From: Magnetovibrio sp.
GTDB taxonomy: Bacteria; Pseudomonadota; Alphaproteobacteria; Rhodospirillales_A; JABHCV01
Reading direction: 5' to 3'
NCBI GenBank assembly: GCA_002717285.1
Contig: PBDF01000015.1
Coordinates: forward strand, 1 to 64,000
DNA length: 64,000 nt
A model generated the notes under the pieces. That model saw nothing but the letters and a program-made list of their open reading frames with translations. It was not told where the DNA came from and ran no database searches. Shown here in pieces: positions 57,415-64,000 of the stretch (positions are counted from its first letter, which is position 1; each line of letters opens with the position of its first letter). A program made the position numbers and the translations under genes.

Positions 57415-59210
57415 TGACAGCGATTCTGGTACTAGATCAAGCTGCAATAAAACTTGCACAAGTCATTAAATGCACAATTGGCAACGCCTGCATCTATGGC
57501 CTAGTTAATCGGGTTGAAGGAGCTGATGAAAGCTTCAAAGAGACGGTATCGCAATTGCAAAGCTTGTATCAATCTGGTGAAAGTATTATTGGTTTGTGTG
57601 CAACCGGTATTCTTGTGCGTGCCTTAGCCCCTGTGTTGAAAGATAAGAAGTATGAGCCTGCAGTCTTAGCTGTGGCAGCAGATGGTTCGGCAGTCGTGCC
57701 AATTCTGGGGGGCCATAATGGTGCTAATAGTTTAGCTAACCAGATAGCCACGGCTATTGGTGGTATCGGAGCAATCACCACAGCAAGCGATATTCGCCTT
57801 GGAGTTGCTATAGATGATCCACCTGAAGGGTGGAATGTTAACAATCGGAATGCTGCAAAGGGTATTTTTTCCCGCATGCTAGCAGGGAAACCAATTCGTT
57901 TGGAAATTAGCTCTGGTGATGTTAGGTGGTTGAAACAATCAAATATAAAGTTTGATGATAATGCAGAAGGGCCCTGCATACAAGTAACAGAAAAGGTCAT
58001 CGCCGAGCCAAAAAGCAATTTGGTTCTACATCCTCCCGTTCTAGCTTTGGGTGTTGGATGCGAACGCAATTGTGACCCTGAAGAGCTTGAGAATCTCGTT
58101 CGTGAAACTCTTAAGGATGCAGGTTTATCTGCAAGTTCGATCAGCTGTGTGGCCTCTCTGGATCTTAAAATGGATGAGTTGGCTGTTAATGAGTTAGCTG
58201 CGTCCCTTGGGGTCCCGGCTCGTTTCTTCTCTGCCAAAGAACTTGAAGCGCTAACGCCGTATCTTGATAATCCGTCAGAGACAGTTTTTGACGCTGTGGG
58301 GTGCCATGGAGTTTCAGAGGGCGCTGCTATTGCAGCTGCTGGAAGTAAAGCTACACTTCGGGTTGGAAAACATCGTTCTTTAAGGGCTACCTGCGCTATT
58401 GCAATAAACCCAGAGGGCATAATAGGCAATCAAGTTGGCCGTGGGCGCGGTCACCTCAGTATCATAGGGATAGGCCCTGGAGCTGATGGCTGGCGCACAC
58501 CTGAGGCGACGGCCTTACTCTCTGCTGCTAGCGATTTGGTCGGTTATAGTTTGTACCTTGATTTGGTTGGAGATTTTATTGTGGGTAAAAATCGCCACGT
58601 GTCTGAGTTAGCACAAGAAGAAGAGCGAGTTCGGCGTGCACTTGACCTTGCCGCCAAGGGGCGAAATGTTGCTCTTGTGTGTTCGGGAGATGCTGGTATT
58701 TATGCTCTAGCTACCTTAGCATTTGAGCTAATTGATCGAGAAAATAAGACTGAATGGAACCGTATTTCAATTCAGGTGACGCCGGGTATCTCGGCTTTGC
58801 AGGCTGCTGCTGCACGAATCGGTGCACCTATTGGCCATGATTTCTGCACCATATCTTTGTCAGATTTATTGACTCCATTTGAGGAGATAGAAAAACGCAT
58901 CCAGACAGCGACAGAGGGCGATTTTGTTATCGCCTTCTATAATCCAGTTTCAAAGCGAAGGCGTTTTCAATTAGCTAGGGCTAAAGAGATACTAATATCG
59001 GCACGTGGCCCTAACGTGCCTGTGGTGATAGCGCGAAATTTGGGTCGTGAAGAAGAAAACATCGATGTTATAAAATTGGGAGAATTGACGCCAGATCACG
59101 CTGACATGGTAACAATTGTATTGGTTGGTAATTCTCAATCACGTTTGATTGAACACGGAGGAAGATACTGGGTTTATACCCCACGGGGTTATGCGGTGAA
59201 AATGATTTAA
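57414..59210 (+). CDS. cobJ: CbiG/CobE-CobJ fusion: cobalt-precorrin-5A hydrolase-like plus precorrin-3B C17-methyltransferase
   Basis: 598 residues. About 1-200: CbiG N-terminal and central domains (LCATGILVRALAPVL; LGGHNGANSLANQIATAIGG near 95-115), the part that opens the ring-A lactone in the anaerobic pathway. About 207-340: CbiG C-terminal/CobE domain (LALGVGCERNCDPEELENLV; FDAVGCHGVSEGAAIAAAGS). About 345-598: CobJ methylase (LSIIGIGPGADGWRTPEA; VCSGDAGIYALA; TPGISALQAAAARIGAPIGH) that methylates C17 with ring contraction. ATG 57414 overlaps the cobI stop (TAATG). Fusions of these two are known, but CbiG belongs to the early-cobalt pathway while this cluster also has CobN. Confidence 0.94.
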   Translation: MTAILVLDQAAIKLAQVIKCTIGNACIYGLVNRVEGADESFKETVSQLQSLYQSGESIIGLCATGILVRALAPVLKDKKYEPAVLAVAADGSAVVPILGGHNGANSLANQIATAIGGIGAITTASDIRLGVAIDDPPEGWNVNNRNAAKGIFSRMLAGKPIRLEISSGDVRWLKQSNIKFDDNAEGPCIQVTEKVIAEPKSNLVLHPPVLALGVGCERNCDPEELENLVRETLKDAGLSASSISCVASLDLKMDELAVNELAASLGVPARFFSAKELEALTPYLDNPSETVFDAVGCHGVSEGAAIAAAGSKATLRVGKHRSLRATCAIAINPEGIIGNQVGRGRGHLSIIGIGPGADGWRTPEATALLSAASDLVGYSLYLDLVGDFIVGKNRHVSELAQEEERVRRALDLAAKGRNVALVCSGDAGIYALATLAFELIDRENKTEWNRISIQVTPGISALQAAAARIGAPIGHDFCTISLSDLLTPFEEIEKRIQTATEGDFVIAFYNPVSKRRRFQLARAKEILISARGPNVPVVIARNLGREEENIDVIKLGELTPDHADMVTIVLVGNSQSRLIEHGGRYWVYTPRGYAVKMI

Positions 59211-59222
59211 GGAGCAATATTG

Positions 59223-60014
59223 ATGAGTGTTCACTTTATTGGTGCCGGTCCGGGCGCCCCAGATTTGATAACTTTACGTGGCTTGAAACTTATCAAACAA
59301 GCCGGTGTGGTTCTTTATGCAGGTTCTTTAGTTCCGGAAGCTGTTATTGCTGAAGCATCAGCCCAAGCAGTAGTTAAGGATACCGCTTCCATGCATTTAG
59401 ATGAGATTATAGATGAAATGATAGCGGCTAATGAAGTTGGCCTCGATGTTGCCCGTGTTCATTCCGGTGATCCCTCTCTTTACGGGGCTATAGCAGAACA
59501 GATGCGCCGTCTTGACAATTTGGGTATTGATTATGATGTTACGCCAGGTGTATCGGCATATGCTGCCGCATCAGCTGCCATAAAGTCAGAGTTGACTCTG
59601 CCAGGCATTAGCCAAACAGTAGTACTAACTCGCACAGCAGTTCGAGCATCAGAAATGCCAAACAAAGAAGATTTAAGTACATTGGGAAATAGTGGCGCCA
59701 CTTTGGCTATCCACTTGTCTGTAAATAATATTAAAAAGGTAGTTCGAGAGTTGCTACCTAACTACGGTAAAGGATGCCCTGTTGTGGTCGTCTATCGTGT
59801 CAGTTGGCCTGATGAAAAAATTATTTACGGTACCCTTGAGAATATTTGTCAAAAAGTAAAAAAACAAAAAATAACTCGTACTGCTCTTATCTTGGTTGGA
59901 AAAGTGCTAAGTGATGATACGTTCGATGATTCGAGGCTTTATGCTGTAGATCACCATCATGTTCTTAGACCACGCAGTAAAGAGTTTTCTAAAGCATCTG
60001 TTCCAACCACTTAA
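59223..60014 (+). CDS. cobM: Precorrin-4 C11-methyltransferase
   Basis: 263 residues. HFIGAGPGAPDLITLRGLKL at the N-terminus, VARVHSGDPSLYGAIAEQM near 80 and VTPGVSAYAAASAAI near 105 are tetrapyrrole methylase motifs specific enough for the C11 enzyme. ATG 59223 has AAGGAG eight bases upstream (59208-59213), which decides it over the TTG at 59220. The last 26 bases overlap the 3' end of cobK on the opposite strand. Confidence 0.96.
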   Translation: MSVHFIGAGPGAPDLITLRGLKLIKQAGVVLYAGSLVPEAVIAEASAQAVVKDTASMHLDEIIDEMIAANEVGLDVARVHSGDPSLYGAIAEQMRRLDNLGIDYDVTPGVSAYAAASAAIKSELTLPGISQTVVLTRTAVRASEMPNKEDLSTLGNSGATLAIHLSVNNIKKVVRELLPNYGKGCPVVVVYRVSWPDEKIIYGTLENICQKVKKQKITRTALILVGKVLSDDTFDDSRLYAVDHHHVLRPRSKEFSKASVPTT

Positions 60015-60744
60015 AGGCATCTTCGAAATTTTCCACATGTTCACCCGGTTCTGGAAGGGGGCGGCGAATTAGGACAATTGGAATACGTTTTCGTATAGCT
60101 GCAATGATTTTAGTCTCCGTCGCATCCCCGCCGCTTTGTTTTGACAGTAAGGTGTCAATAGCGAATCTTTCCATCAAGGCAAGCTCTTCTTCTAAGCTGT
60201 AGGGTGGACGGCCAGTAATAAAAGTAAAATTCTCTGCAAAAGCTGACCTGTCAGCTTTTTCTATGACTCTAATAAAGAATTGAATATTAGTAAGTTTTTG
60301 TAGTTTATCAAGATCGCCATGACCGGTGGTAACGAGAACCCGTTTAGCAATTTTTTGCAGTATTAGCGTTGCATGAGCCATGTCATTGGCTTCAACAAAT
60401 TTAGTACCTGATGGCAAATCCCAGGGAGGCCTTCTAAGAGATAATCTTGGTGTGTCCGTACATATACAAGCGTCATATGCGTTGGCAGAAATTTTTTTTG
60501 CGAATGGGTGAGTAGCATCTATCAGAAATTTAATTTTTTCTTTAGTTATATATTCAGCTAGACCAGCACTTCCACCAAAGCCACCAACCCTTACAGTCGT
60601 GACAAATTTACGAATTGGTTTTGTTCGTCCTGCTATAGAATAAATTACCTCAAAACGTTCGGAAAAATGTGCGTGGACTTTTTCCGCTAATGAAGCCGCC
60701 TCACTTGTGCCGCCTAAAATTAGTATGCGTGAAATTTCAGTCAT
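59989..60744 (-). CDS. cobK: Precorrin-6A reductase
   Basis: 251 residues. NADPH-dependent reduction of the macrocycle after CobM and the C1 methylation. ILILGGTSEAASLAEKV is the N-terminal nucleotide loop, DATHPFAKKISANAYDAC near 85-102 and RRPPWDLPSG are typical, with LLSKQSGGDATETKI-like end motif (DTLLSKQSGGDATETK). Start ATG 60742-60744 (MTEISRILILGG) overlaps the cbiD stop by eight bases; the frame is open further but that part is antisense to nothing conserved and lies in cbiD. Convergent with cobM. Confidence 0.94.
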   Translation of the reverse strand: MTEISRILILGGTSEAASLAEKVHAHFSERFEVIYSIAGRTKPIRKFVTTVRVGGFGGSAGLAEYITKEKIKFLIDATHPFAKKISANAYDACICTDTPRLSLRRPPWDLPSGTKFVEANDMAHATLILQKIAKRVLVTTGHGDLDKLQKLTNIQFFIRVIEKADRSAFAENFTFITGRPPYSLEEELALMERFAIDTLLSKQSGGDATETKIIAAIRKRIPIVLIRRPLPEPGEHVENFEDAFKWLEQML

Positions 60745-61831
60745 TGGCACGTCCAACGAGTTGGCCGCCTCTGTCAAAAATACAGACTTCAACCTCAACA
60801 ACACCATCCAACATTTTAAGAGCCTCCAGTCTAGCTTTTTCTGCTATCAAATTAGCTAATTCTAGGTTTTCGGTGTGTGCAAGATCAAGTACTGCCATAG
60901 CTGTGACGGAGTCCTCGGCAGACTGTTTTATTTCTTCTCTGGCGCCAAGCTCGTCAAAGCACGATGCTAGTTTTTTGAAGTCTAGTTCTGAACGAGCTGA
61001 GTGTAGATCCATGTGGCCTTGTGCTAACTTTGTCAGCTTTCCAAATCCACCTGCTAGAGTTAGCTTTTTTACTGGGTGATGGCGGAGGTATTTAAGAACG
61101 CCTCCAGCAAAGTCACCCATATCAATTAAAGCTGAGGGTTCAAGTTGATAAAGTTTCTTGATTGCCTCCTCCGATGTGTTGCCAGTAGAAGCCGCCAGAT
61201 GCGTTAGTCCCGTGGCCCTTGCTACATCAATTCCTCTATGAATAGAATGAATCCAGGCAGAGCATGAATATGGTCGTACAATACCAGTAGTGCCTAATAC
61301 TGAAAGTCCTCCTGTAATGCCCAATCGACCATTCATTGTCTTCTCAGCGAGATCTTTGCCCCCTGGAATAGAAACGGTAACTTCAAAATCTACAGCTTGA
61401 CTTTTATATTTTGCAACTTCTTGTATTACATCACTAATCATTTTTCGTGGTGCTGGGTTAATGGCAGGCTCTCCAATAGGAATTGGTAGTCCTGGTAGGG
61501 TTACTGTCCCAACCCCATCACCAGCATAGAAAGTAATGCCGTTGCCGGGCTGCCCTAGTTTAATGCATACAACGATTTCAGCACCATGGGTAACATCTGG
61601 ATCATCTCCGGCATCTTTTATAATTCCTGCGCAAGCCATGTCCTTTTTGAGTACATGTCTTGAGAGGTGGAAAGTGGGTTTTTCTCCGTGTGGTAGTTGT
61701 ATTGAGACGCTTTCTTCAAATTTTCCTTGGATAAGGGCAATCATGCAGGCCTTTGCAGCCGCAGTAGCACATGCCCCTGTTGTCCATCCTGTACGAAGTG
61801 CTCTTCGTGGTTTGAAAGTGCCCTGTTCCAT
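60737..61831 (-). CDS. cbiD: Cobalt-precorrin-5B C1-methyltransferase CbiD
   Basis: 364 residues. LRTGWTTGACATAAAKACM at about 11-29, AGDDPDVTHGAEIVV near 72-86, PAINPAPRKMI, and GITGGLSVLGTTGIVRPYS near 172-190 are diagnostic for CbiD. It methylates C1 in the anaerobic-type route and is the functional counterpart of CobF, which I do not see here. Operon cbiD-cobK on the minus strand. Divergent from the SCO1 gene with a gap of about 150 bases. Confidence 0.96.
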   Translation of the reverse strand: MEQGTFKPRRALRTGWTTGACATAAAKACMIALIQGKFEESVSIQLPHGEKPTFHLSRHVLKKDMACAGIIKDAGDDPDVTHGAEIVVCIKLGQPGNGITFYAGDGVGTVTLPGLPIPIGEPAINPAPRKMISDVIQEVAKYKSQAVDFEVTVSIPGGKDLAEKTMNGRLGITGGLSVLGTTGIVRPYSCSAWIHSIHRGIDVARATGLTHLAASTGNTSEEAIKKLYQLEPSALIDMGDFAGGVLKYLRHHPVKKLTLAGGFGKLTKLAQGHMDLHSARSELDFKKLASCFDELGAREEIKQSAEDSVTAMAVLDLAHTENLELANLIAEKARLEALKMLDGVVEVEVCIFDRGGQLVGRAND

Positions 61832-61988
61832 AGGTTATTCTACAACTTTCTACAATATTAAGAATGATCTTTTAAAAAAATTATGAGTTTTTTTGTTGTT
61901 TGACCTTGAAGGGTGGTGCTGGAAAGTTATCATGCACATAGTAAAGTAAAGAATGTTCTTCAGCAGGCAGAGCAAGAGAACCGTAACC

Positions 61989-62816
61989 ATGGAAGAGAAT
62001 AAAAAACGTAAGTCTAGTAAAGAAAAAAGTAGAGTAACAGTGAAAGTTAAGAAAAAGGCTGCTACGCCAATTTCTGAGAAAAAAGATGTGAGCCTTAAGA
62101 AAAGTGTACAAGCTTCTGTTTCTGAGAAAAAAACTGCAAGCCCAAAGAAAAAGGTTCTCCCTATTAATGACACAGGGAGACGGACCCCGGAGAAAAAAAT
62201 ATTTATTATCGGGGTCGCTTTAATTAGCGTTTTTTTTCTAGTTTGGGGGACTTATGTCGGGCCAAATTATTTTCCCAAACAAGGAGGCATGGAGAAAACT
62301 AAGGAAGTTACAGTTCAAAGTATAGGAGTGCCACAAATAGGCGGTTCTTTTCAGCTTGTTAACCAGGATGGTAAAATTGTTACTGAGGCGGACTTTATAG
62401 GAAAGTACATGCTTGTATATTTTGGCTATACATATTGTCCAGATGTATGTCCAACGTCACTAACAGTTATTGAAGAAGCGCTTGATATGTTGGGTGATGA
62501 AGCAAGTCAGATCACGCCTATATTTATAACGGTTGATCCTGAACGTGATAATCCTGAGGCTATGAAGTTGTACGTGGAGCACTTTCACCCGAGACAGGTT
62601 GGGTTAACTGGTTCAGTAGAACAGGTCAAAGCGGTTGCTAAGGCATACAAGGCATATTTTTCCAAGTCTGGTGATGGTTATGATGATGATGACTATCTGA
62701 TAGACCATTCATCAATCACTTACCTGATGGCTCCAAATGGTAAATTTATTACTCATTTTAGTCATGGAGTTGAGGCTCAGTCTATGGCTGAAAAAATTTC
62801 GGAAATCCTTAAATGA
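61989..62816 (+). CDS. SCO1/SenC family copper protein with a Lys-rich cytosolic N-terminal tail
   Basis: 275 residues. Copper/redox motif CPDVCP near 143-148 and the ligand His in IDHSSITYLM near 238; thioredoxin-like core with LVNQDGKIVTEADFIGKYML. One membrane anchor (IFIIGVALISVFFLVWGTYV, about 66-85). Ahead of it lies a 60-residue Lys/Ser-rich segment with near-repeats (ISEKKDVSLKKS, VSEKKTASPKKK), much longer than the short cytosolic tail of typical SCO. Start ATG 61989; an in-frame ATG at 61953 would add 12 residues. SCO proteins load the CuA site of cytochrome oxidase. Its stop overlaps the cobB start (ATGA), so it is coupled to cobB. Confidence 0.88.
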   Translation: MEENKKRKSSKEKSRVTVKVKKKAATPISEKKDVSLKKSVQASVSEKKTASPKKKVLPINDTGRRTPEKKIFIIGVALISVFFLVWGTYVGPNYFPKQGGMEKTKEVTVQSIGVPQIGGSFQLVNQDGKIVTEADFIGKYMLVYFGYTYCPDVCPTSLTVIEEALDMLGDEASQITPIFITVDPERDNPEAMKLYVEHFHPRQVGLTGSVEQVKAVAKAYKAYFSKSGDGYDDDDYLIDHSSITYLMAPNGKFITHFSHGVEAQSMAEKISEILK

Positions 62817-64000
62817 AGGCCCCAACAGGTGCGGTTAAAGGTCTTATTATTGCCGCACCATCCTCTGGTAGTGGCAAAACCGTCCTGACGTTGGGTCTGT
62901 TGCGCTATCTTTCTATTATTGGAAAATCTATTACATCGGCAAAGGCAGGCCCTGATTATATTGACCCAGCATATCATACGGCTGCCACTGGTATGCCCTG
63001 TTATAACCTGGATCTTTGGGCTATGAGACCCTCTATACTTTATGAAGTCGCTACCCTCGGTTCTGCTGATGCCATAGTGATATGTGAGGGAGTGATGGGC
63101 CTATTTGATGGCGCTATTATGGAGCAAGCTTCAACAGCTGATCTTGCTCAAGTTACTGGTTGGCCTGTAGTATTAATCATTGATGCTGCAGCCCAAGGTG
63201 CCTCAGCTGGTGCAGTGCTTCGAGGTTTTGCTACTCATCGTCCAAATTTTTCTCCTGTTGGTGTTATTTTTAATCGTGTTGGCGGCATACGCCATAAGGA
63301 TATTCTTCGGAAGGCTGCAATTCGCGCTGCGCCAGATGTGAAGATTTTAGGCTTTGTACCTCGGTCAACTGACTTAAATCTACCTGACCGCCATTTAGGG
63401 CTCATTCAGGCAGTTGAGCACGCTGACCTTGAAAAATTCCTTGATTCTGCTGCAAATTTGGTTGAAAAAAATATTGATATTGATGAGTTTTTATCTTTGG
63501 CTCGGCCCTTGAAATTAAGTGGTGGTGTTTCTTCAAGTCCAATCGCTCCTTTGGGACAACGGATTGCCATTGCAGACGATCAAGCCTTTTCATTCCGTTA
63601 CACAATAACTCTTAATGGTTGGAAAAAAGAAGGAGCTGAACTAAACTTTTTCTCTCCCCTTCTTGATCAAGCACCAACTGTGGATGTAGATGCAATTTAT
63701 TTGCCTGGTGGCTACCCAGAACTTCATTGCCATCGTTTAGCTTCATCAAAAAATTTTATGCACGGACTTAGAACGGCGGCAGAGAGAGGAGCAACTGTGT
63801 ATGGCGAATGTGGCGGTTACATGGTTTTAGGTAAAGGTTTGATCGACATGGAGGGAAAATACCATCCTATGGCTGGGTTGCTTCCTCTTGAGACATCTTT
63901 TGCTCAGCGCAAACTTCATTTGGGATATCGAGAAGTAGAACTAGATACCGAGGCAGTACGTGGTTCAGGTGGCATTCTGGGAAGCGCTGGCCAGCGGTTT
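62813..64000 (+). CDS. cobB: Hydrogenobyrinic acid a,c-diamide synthase, 3' end cut by window edge
   Basis: Open to the window end (396 residues visible; family about 430-460). ATP-binding IIAAPSSGSGKTVLTLGLLR near 12-31, AGPDYIDPAYHTAATG near 45-60, VCEGVMGLFDGA near 92-103, and the C-terminal glutaminase with LPGGYPELH and nucleophile Cys in YGECGGYMVLG. Amidates carboxylates a and c before cobalt insertion by CobN. ATG 62813 overlaps the SCO1 stop at 62814-62816. Confidence 0.96.
   Translation, partial: MKAPTGAVKGLIIAAPSSGSGKTVLTLGLLRYLSIIGKSITSAKAGPDYIDPAYHTAATGMPCYNLDLWAMRPSILYEVATLGSADAIVICEGVMGLFDGAIMEQASTADLAQVTGWPVVLIIDAAAQGASAGAVLRGFATHRPNFSPVGVIFNRVGGIRHKDILRKAAIRAAPDVKILGFVPRSTDLNLPDRHLGLIQAVEHADLEKFLDSAANLVEKNIDIDEFLSLARPLKLSGGVSSSPIAPLGQRIAIADDQAFSFRYTITLNGWKKEGAELNFFSPLLDQAPTVDVDAIYLPGGYPELHCHRLASSKNFMHGLRTAAERGATVYGECGGYMVLGKGLIDMEGKYHPMAGLLPLETSFAQRKLHLGYREVELDTEAVRGSGGILGSAGQRF

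Noticed and set aside
57569..58429. 286-codon minus-strand frame opposite cbiG/cobJ
   Set aside because: Long only because of codon bias of the sense gene; the product is Ser/Pro/Arg-rich with no domain.

Overview
The window looks like the chromosome of an uncultured, probably marine alphaproteobacterium with a streamlined genome of moderate-to-low GC (about 40-45 % in most genes by hand sampling). The assignment rests on gene order and gene types: hprK-manX-ptsH-ahcY-tsaE-amgK-murU, a decayed cytochrome c gene followed by kdsB-pheA-nudC, the signal recognition particle RNA before dnaX-ybaB-recR, def-fmt-truA with dapE-dapD, yejABEF, a short HprK without its N-terminal domain, and a CobN-type cobalamin pathway. 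I cannot name a genus. Genes are closely packed with many 1-4 base start/stop overlaps. I saw no tRNA, 16S/23S/5S rRNA, insertion sequence, integrase or CRISPR array.

Layout. 1-2047 holds three peptidoglycan-recycling or tRNA-modification genes (murU partial, amgK, tsaE) at roughly 20 % GC, far below the rest. 2031-5470 holds ahcY, the PTS regulatory trio ptsH-manX-hprK and a PCu(A)C copper chaperone. 5504-11562 is gltD-gltB. 11786-19146 holds uppP, a hydroxyacid dehydrogenase and the yejABEF peptide importer. 19508-23445 holds hisN, a frameshifted cytochrome c pseudogene, kdsB, pheA and nudC. 23688-27839 holds a cupredoxin-like lipoprotein, the SRP RNA and dnaX-ybaB-recR. 27873-35238 holds rmuC, def, fmt, truA, a membrane protein, dapE, dapD and a HAD nucleotidase. 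35619-42340 holds recX, an ABC-2 permease, argD, argF, asnB and a UDP-glucuronate decarboxylase.

42533-64000 is a cobalamin island of at least 16 cob/cbi genes in alternating blocks: cobT (-); cobS-cobC-cobU-cobW-cobN-cobO-SYLF lipoprotein-cobQ (+); cobD/cbiB (-); cobH-cobL-cobI-cbiG/cobJ-cobM (+); cbiD-cobK (-); SCO1-cobB (+, running off the end). Together they cover most corrin-ring methylation and contraction steps, a,c-diamide formation, cobalt insertion by the large chelatase subunit, adenosylation, amidation, aminopropanol attachment and nucleotide-loop assembly. The pathway is a hybrid: CobN marks late, oxygen-compatible cobalt insertion, while CbiD and a CbiG domain fused to CobJ come from the early-cobalt (anaerobic-type) set. 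CobG/CobZ, CobF, the small chelatase subunits, CobA, CobR and the aminopropanol-phosphate enzyme are not in the window, and I found no cobalamin riboswitch.

The most interesting points are the abrupt GC cliff at about 2040, the decaying cytochrome c gene at 20275-20743, the CbiG-CobJ fusion in a CobN pathway, the SYLF and SCO1 genes embedded in the cobalamin blocks, the cupredoxin-like lipoprotein with a long disordered tail, the structured leader of ahcY, and a GC-rich island at 54449-54538 between cobD and cobH.
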